A stretch of 64,000 bases of DNA from positions 1,305,001 to 1,369,000 of the forward strand of contig NZ_VOQR01000001.1 of NCBI RefSeq assembly GCF_007995065.1. Reading direction: 5' to 3'. The notes under the pieces were generated by a model. The model was not told where the DNA came from and did no database searches. It saw only the letters and a program-made list of their open reading frames with translations. How positions within the stretch are numbered: the stretch's first letter is position 1; each line of letters begins with the position of its first letter. Position numbers and translations under genes: made by a program. Shown in pieces: positions 59,851 through 64,000 of this stretch. This DNA comes from Sphingomonas ginsenosidivorax (lineage in GTDB: Bacteria > Pseudomonadota > Alphaproteobacteria > Sphingomonadales > Sphingomonadaceae).

Positions 59851-59872
59851 CGGCGGGCTCTCGGGCCCGCCG
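59851..59872. terminator. GC hairpin after azoR
   Basis: CGGCGGGC and GCCCGCCG form a perfect eight-base stem with loop TCTCGG, eight bases beyond the azoR stop. No T run follows. It probably ends the catalase-azoreductase transcript. Confidence 0.6.
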
Positions 59873-59916
59873 ACATTGATTTCGCATCACGCGGCCCCTC
59901 GACATCGGAGACACTC

Positions 59917-60666
59917 ATGAAATCGTTCAGTATCCTTCTCGCCGCGACAGCCGCCTCGGTCCTGCCCGTCAGCGCCGCGGTGGCGGCACCCGCGAAGAAC
60001 ATCGTGCTCGTCCACGGCGCCTATGCCGACGGTTCGGGCTGGCGCGGGGTCTACGACATCCTCGTCAAGGACGGCTATCACGTCAGCATCGTCTCGCAGC
60101 CGCTGACCAGCCTGACGGACGACATCGCGGCGACCCAGCGCGTGCTCGACAAGCAGACGGGTCCTGTCGTCCTGGTCGGCCACAGCTATGGCGGCCAGAT
60201 CATCACCGATGCGGGCGCCGACCCCAAGGTCAAGGCGCTGGTCTATGTCGCAGCACTCCAGCCCGACGTGGGCGAATCCGTGATCGGTCTCGCCAAGACG
60301 ATGGAGCTGCCCAACGGCGACGTCGAGGAAAGTGCGGACGGTTTCCTGTCACTGGCCTCCGACAAGTTCGTGGCGGACTTCGCGGCCGACGTGCCGAAGG
60401 ATCTGGCCGAATTCATGAAGGCGTCGCAGATGCCCGTCGCGGCGATCGCGTTCAGCGAGAAGACCAAGGTGGCCTCGTGGCGCAGCAAGCCGAGCTACGG
60501 CATCGTTGCTACCAAGGATCTCGCGCTGAACGCGAACCTTGAGCGCTGGATGTACAAGCGGGCGGGCGCGAAGATCACCGAGATCGATGCCAGCCACGTC
60601 GTCTTCATCTCGCAGCCGCGCGCCGTCGCGGACGTGATCGAAGAGGCCGCACGCGCCGTCAAGTAA
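59917..60666 (+). CDS. Exported alpha/beta hydrolase
   Basis: 249 residues with a signal peptide (SFSILLAATAASVLPVSAAV then AA). The fold shows IVLVHGAYADGSGWRGVYDI, the nucleophile elbow VGHSYGGQII, and the C-terminal histidine in EIDASHVVFISQP. It resembles the EstC/salicylate-esterase-like hydrolases often annotated as plain alpha/beta hydrolases. The substrate is unknown. The leader of about 45 bases contains CGGAG before the ATG. Confidence 0.87.
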   Translation: MKSFSILLAATAASVLPVSAAVAAPAKNIVLVHGAYADGSGWRGVYDILVKDGYHVSIVSQPLTSLTDDIAATQRVLDKQTGPVVLVGHSYGGQIITDAGADPKVKALVYVAALQPDVGESVIGLAKTMELPNGDVEESADGFLSLASDKFVADFAADVPKDLAEFMKASQMPVAAIAFSEKTKVASWRSKPSYGIVATKDLALNANLERWMYKRAGAKITEIDASHVVFISQPRAVADVIEEAARAVK

Positions 60667-60717
60667 CGAGCTGCGCGCCCCCTACCCCTCCCCCGCCCGC
60701 CGCCAAAGGAAACGATC

Positions 60718-61647
60718 ATGCGTGCACGTCGGTCGCTGCCCATCGTCGCGTCTGCCGTTTCGGTCGCGGCTCTCCTCCTTGCCTACACGGCAGCGGTCGC
60801 GAGCCCCTTCTCCGCCATCAACGCCGCCGCGAAGGCGGGGCCGATCAAGACCCACCGCCTGCGCGGCGGCATCAGCATGCTCGAGGGCTCGGGCGGGAAC
60901 ATCACCGCGCTGCCCGGGCGCAACGGCTTCTTCCTCGTCGATACCGGGATCGCCGTATCGAAACCGATGATCCTGAAAAGCCTGCGCGCCCTCGGTCCGG
61001 GCCGGATCCGGCTCGCGGTCGATACGCACTGGCACTGGGACCACGCCGACGGCAACGGCTGGGTCCGCGCACAGGGCGGCGACATCATCGCGGACACGGT
61101 CGCGGTGCAGCGCCTGAAGCAGACCATCCGGGTGGTCGAATGGGAGACCATGTTCCGGCCCAAGCCGGCGACCGCGCTGCCCAACATCGTCATCACCGGC
61201 GACCGCACGCTGCACGCGAGCGGCGAGACGATCCGCATCCGTCATTACAGGCACGGCCACACCGATGGCGACATCTCCGTCTATTTCGCAAAGGCCGACA
61301 TCCTTGCGACCGGCGACACCTTCTGGAACGGCCAATATCCGTTCATCGATTATGTGACGGGGGGCAGCATCGACGGCGCGATTGCCGCTGCCAACGCGAA
61401 CATCGCGATGTCGACGCCGCGCACGATCATCGTTCCCGGCCACGGCCCGGCCGGCGACCTGAGGTCCCAGGCCGCCTTCCGCGACATGCTCGTCACGGTC
61501 CGAAACCGGGTCGCCGCGCTCAAGCGGAAGGGGATGACGCTCGCCCAGGCGCAGGCGGCCGCCCCGACAAAGGACCTCGACGCGACATGGGGCCGGTCGA
61601 TCATCGGCGGAACGCTGTTCACGGCGCTCGTCTACCGCGGCGTCTGA
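60718..61647 (+). CDS. Exported MBL-fold hydrolase
   Basis: 309 residues. A signal peptide spans about 1-28 (LPIVASAVSVAALLLAYTAA). The zinc motif DTHWHWDHADGNG gives the HxHxDH set His104, His106, Asp108, His109, with later ligands in HGHTDGDISVYF and VPGHGPAGD. It belongs to the metallo-beta-lactamase superfamily; specific activity is unknown and it is not a recognised carbapenemase. AAGGAAAC before the ATG is a good ribosome-binding site. Confidence 0.88.
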   Translation: MRARRSLPIVASAVSVAALLLAYTAAVASPFSAINAAAKAGPIKTHRLRGGISMLEGSGGNITALPGRNGFFLVDTGIAVSKPMILKSLRALGPGRIRLAVDTHWHWDHADGNGWVRAQGGDIIADTVAVQRLKQTIRVVEWETMFRPKPATALPNIVITGDRTLHASGETIRIRHYRHGHTDGDISVYFAKADILATGDTFWNGQYPFIDYVTGGSIDGAIAAANANIAMSTPRTIIVPGHGPAGDLRSQAAFRDMLVTVRNRVAALKRKGMTLAQAQAAAPTKDLDATWGRSIIGGTLFTALVYRGV

Positions 61648-61709
61648 GGCGACCGCCGGGAAACCGTTCGGCGCGCCGCGTCGATCGGCATGGGCGGCCG
61701 TCAACCGGG

Positions 61710-62381
61710 CTAGCGGGTGAACAGGAACCCGACGGCGAGCAGGAACAGCGTGCCCTCGAGCAGTCCGACGAGCACGTTGCCGCACGCCCGCAGATAGCCG
61801 ATGCCCAGGACCTTGGCGAACCACAGCGTTTCGACGACCCAGAAATTGACGATGCTCGCCACGACCAGCCAGTGCCCGATGGTCTGCAGCAGGGGATGGC
61901 TGTCATAGCCGAGGCTGGCCCCGGTGCTGATGCCGAGCGCGAAGATCGCGGCCGGGTAGCATTGGCCGTAAAAGGGTTGCTGGAGCGAAATCCGGTCCAG
62001 TTTCGCCTTCTGGCGACGGACCATGCGCGCCGCGAGGAACAGCGGGAACGCGGCGAAGATGACGATCCGCAACACGAGCGCGCTCGCATTGTCGGTCACC
62101 AGCGCCGCCAGCCCGTGCTGGTTGGCGATGATCAGATCGGTCTGCCCCAGCGCCGTCGCGATCGCATGCGCGACCAGCAACGCGAGGGCGAGAAACAGCG
62201 GCGGGCTGAGGACGTCGGCATAGCGCTGGTCCTCGGGAAGCATCGCCGCCGCCTCGGTCTCGTGCAGGATCCGGATCGGATGGACGGCCGCCCGCCACAT
62301 CGTGACGGGAAAGAACAGCAGCCAGCTCATCACTTCGTAGAGAAGTTCGTCGAGCGAGTTGAGCCACTTCATGAAGTCCAT
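61710..62381 (-). CDS. Integral membrane protein of unknown function, permease-like
   Basis: 223 residues. A conserved-looking N-terminus (LLYEVMSWLLFFPVTMWRAA) is followed by four or five hydrophobic helices (about 65-85, 95-118, 145-165, 170-190, 200-220). It resembles Yip1-like or permease-type proteins of unknown role. It is monocistronic, with the opposite orientation to its neighbours. Confidence 0.7.
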   Translation of the reverse strand: MDFMKWLNSLDELLYEVMSWLLFFPVTMWRAAVHPIRILHETEAAAMLPEDQRYADVLSPPLFLALALLVAHAIATALGQTDLIIANQHGLAALVTDNASALVLRIVIFAAFPLFLAARMVRRQKAKLDRISLQQPFYGQCYPAAIFALGISTGASLGYDSHPLLQTIGHWLVVASIVNFWVVETLWFAKVLGIGYLRACGNVLVGLLEGTLFLLAVGFLFTR

Positions 62382-62518
62382 GCCGCATCATGGGCGATCG
62401 GTGTCGGCGTCGCAACGGGCGGCGCGCGTCGCGATGCCGGTAACGGCTGGACGCGGCCGTTTCGCCGTCCTAGCCTTCGGTCTCATCGCAGGGATCGAGG
62501 CCAAACGGGGGACTCAGC

Positions 62519-63346
62519 ATGCCAGGTGTCAAGGAAATCGCCGCTATCGTCGCTTCGCTGCTTCTGTCCGGAGCAGCAACCGCGCAATCGACCGGTCTCG
62601 AAGACCTGGTCGGCGCCCGCGGCGGGCAAGCCGAAGGCGAGCTGCAGCGCCGCGGATACGTCAACGTCCGCACGGAGAAGGGCGACGACCGCAGCTACAG
62701 CTATTGGTGGAACGCCGACCGCCGCCAGTGCGTGACCATCGCGACGATGGAGGGGCGCTACAACTCCATCCAGCCGACGCTGCCACCCGACTGCCGGCAG
62801 TCGGCAAATCTCCGACCCGACCCGAACTACGCGAACCGGCCCGCCAGCCGAGCGCGCCCCGGCTACGACCCCGATCCCGGGTTCGGACGCCCCGGCTATC
62901 CCGGCGGCGGACCGGTGGTCGGCGATAACACCGTCGATCTCGGCCTCGTCTGTTTCGGCGACGGCACCAAGCCCGGGATCGCCAGCGGCACGACCTGGAC
63001 GTGGAACAGGGATCGCGACCGCTACGAATATGGCCGGTACAACGAGACCCGGACCGAGGTGTTCGACGCATCGCTGATGGTCCAGACCTGGAGCGGCGGC
63101 GGACGCATCCGGCTTCCCCGCTCGCTGATTCCGCCGATCAACTCGCGCGGCAACAGCGGCTGGTGGGACCTCTACGACGTCTCGATCGGACCCGATATGA
63201 TCCGCGGCACCTATCGCCTCAACGGGCTCAACAAGCCGCGCGTGGTCATCGATCGCCGCAGCGGCAGGATCACGGTGCAGGGCATGAGCAGCTACGGGTT
63301 CCGCGGCACCTGCGACGTCATCGGCAACGAGCCGCGCAGGTTCTAG
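62519..63346 (+). CDS. Exported protein of unknown function
   Basis: 275 residues. A signal peptide (EIAAIVASLLLSGAATAQ) precedes an N-terminal domain (about 24-90) with LQRRGYVNVRTEKGDDRSYS and RRQCVTIATMEGRYNSIQP. A Pro/Gly/Arg/Tyr-rich linker (about 95-135) leads to a C-terminal domain (about 138-275) with CFGDGTKPGIASGTTW and GTCDVIGNEPRRF. I cannot name a family for either domain. Four cysteines suggest an oxidising, extracytoplasmic location. Confidence 0.75.
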   Translation: MPGVKEIAAIVASLLLSGAATAQSTGLEDLVGARGGQAEGELQRRGYVNVRTEKGDDRSYSYWWNADRRQCVTIATMEGRYNSIQPTLPPDCRQSANLRPDPNYANRPASRARPGYDPDPGFGRPGYPGGGPVVGDNTVDLGLVCFGDGTKPGIASGTTWTWNRDRDRYEYGRYNETRTEVFDASLMVQTWSGGGRIRLPRSLIPPINSRGNSGWWDLYDVSIGPDMIRGTYRLNGLNKPRVVIDRRSGRITVQGMSSYGFRGTCDVIGNEPRRF

Positions 63347-63374
63347 CGGTCATCACCGGACCGTTTCCCTGCCG

Positions 63375-63800
63375 ATGCTGATCGAGCTCGCTCTGTCGAC
63401 GTTGCTCGTCCTGACGACCGCGGTGATCCACGGGCTCGGGTTGCTCACCATCGGTCGATCGCTGCGCGCGCTCGATCGCGGTGCGGTCGACCTCGAGCTC
63501 AACCCGCATTCGCTGACGGGGGCGGCCTATACGAGTGCGGTCGTGCTCGGCCTGCTCGCGCTGGCCGGCATCGAGATCTGGTTCTACGCGATCGTCTATC
63601 TGGGCATCGGAGCGACCACGACGCTGGCCGCCTCGGTCTATTTCTCGACGATCACCTATGCGGCGATCGGCTTTTCGGACGAATCGCTTGCCGCATCGTG
63701 GCGGCTGGTCAGGGCGATCGAGGGGATCAACGGCGTCCTGCTGATGGGCTGGTCGGTCGCCGTCCTCGTCTCCGAACTGCACCGTATCCGGCACCGGTGA
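63375..63800 (+). CDS. Two-helix ion-channel-like membrane protein
   Basis: 141 residues with hydrophobic helices at about 3-25, 48-80 and 112-135. Between the last two lies YFSTITYAAIGFSD, which sits where potassium channels of the Ion_trans_2 type have a pore helix and TVGYGD filter. The filter here reads AIGFSD, so selectivity is uncertain. It follows the exported protein gene by 28 bases and may be co-transcribed. Confidence 0.65.
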   Translation: MLIELALSTLLVLTTAVIHGLGLLTIGRSLRALDRGAVDLELNPHSLTGAAYTSAVVLGLLALAGIEIWFYAIVYLGIGATTTLAASVYFSTITYAAIGFSDESLAASWRLVRAIEGINGVLLMGWSVAVLVSELHRIRHR

Positions 63801-63938
63801 CGGTTCAGGTCATCGGTCGGCGGGTCCGGGTCCTGCATCACTGAACGCCAGACCCGGGCACGCTCCGCGACCACTCCGGCCCCTCACCCAACCGACCCTG
63901 CGCGCTTGACCCCTCGCCCTCGAACGGTACGGGCGGGC

Positions 63939-64000
63939 ATGATCGACACAGCCTCCACCCCGGACCTCGCCGCCGAACTGGTCGGGCTTCTCGACCTCGA
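63939..64000 (+). CDS. Start of a protein, possibly TesB-like acyl-CoA thioesterase (partial)
   Basis: ATG 63939 opens a frame to the window edge that begins MIDTASTPDLAAELVGLLDL. The helix AAELVGLLDLE resembles the N-terminus of acyl-CoA thioesterase II. Only about 20 residues are visible, so this is a weak suggestion. The 138 bases before it show no clear motif. Confidence 0.35.
   Translation, partial: MIDTASTPDLAAELVGLLDL

Noticed and set aside
60718..61647. MBL-fold protein as an antibiotic-resistance beta-lactamase
   Set aside because: Only the generic HxHxDH fold signature is present; nothing specific to class B enzymes was recognised.

Overview
The window looks like chromosomal DNA from a sphingomonad (Sphingomonadales, Alphaproteobacteria). 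It is GC-rich throughout. It keeps several gene orders that I know as alphaproteobacterial: lptD-surA; purM-purN next to a DUF2066 gene, hdaA, ppk1 and ppx; ispDF-dusB-ntrB-ntrC-ntrY-ntrX-hfq-hflX; and rlpA-dacC-holB-metG-tatD. The Hfq with two Sm domains, the FecI/FecR/TonB-receptor set and the REP-like intergenic hairpins also fit a sphingomonad. I could not check species identity by any search.

Positions 1-42.8 kb are almost entirely housekeeping. Region by region: outer-membrane LPS assembly (surA, lptD); pepA, holC and ndk; a purine pair (purM, purN); replication control (hdaA); polyphosphate metabolism (ppk1, ppx, and later a ppk2); RNA processing (rnd) and aspS; an APC permease coupled to ppk2; a PAS/winged-helix regulator; lipoate, ubiquinone and isoprenoid genes (lipA, coq10, cinA-like, ispDF); the double nitrogen-type two-component set (NtrBC, NtrYX); hfq and hflX; then a long minus-strand run (mltB, rlpA, dacC, holB, metG, tatD, an MBL-fold gene, a retropepsin-like protease, mazG). 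A tRNA-Pro(TGG) marks the end of this block.

Positions 42.9-49.1 kb form a respiratory/heme module. It contains a 5-aminolevulinate synthase gene broken by a one-base frameshift, a small unknown gene, a DUF983 zinc-ribbon membrane protein, a divergent MocR-type (PLP-binding) regulator, and cydA-cydB plus a 40-residue DUF2474 subunit of a cyanide-insensitive type bd oxidase. Repeats containing GTATGG lie in both the regulator promoter and the cydA leader.

Positions 49.1-64 kb are accessory. They hold a translationally coupled trio (KDPGal aldolase, membrane desaturase, frameshifted alpha/beta hydrolase), a FecI-FecR pair divergent from a large STN-containing TonB receptor, and a detoxification/oxidative-stress series (Tat-exported hydrolase, catalase, FMN azoreductase, exported hydrolase, exported MBL-fold enzyme). 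Membrane and secreted proteins of unknown role follow, including a two-helix channel-like protein. The start of what may be a tesB-like thioesterase runs off the end.

No rRNA, CRISPR array, insertion sequence or prophage was seen. No gene-free stretch exceeds about 215 bases. Two genes are interrupted by small frameshifts; both sit in short G/C runs, so sequencing error is a real alternative to gene decay.
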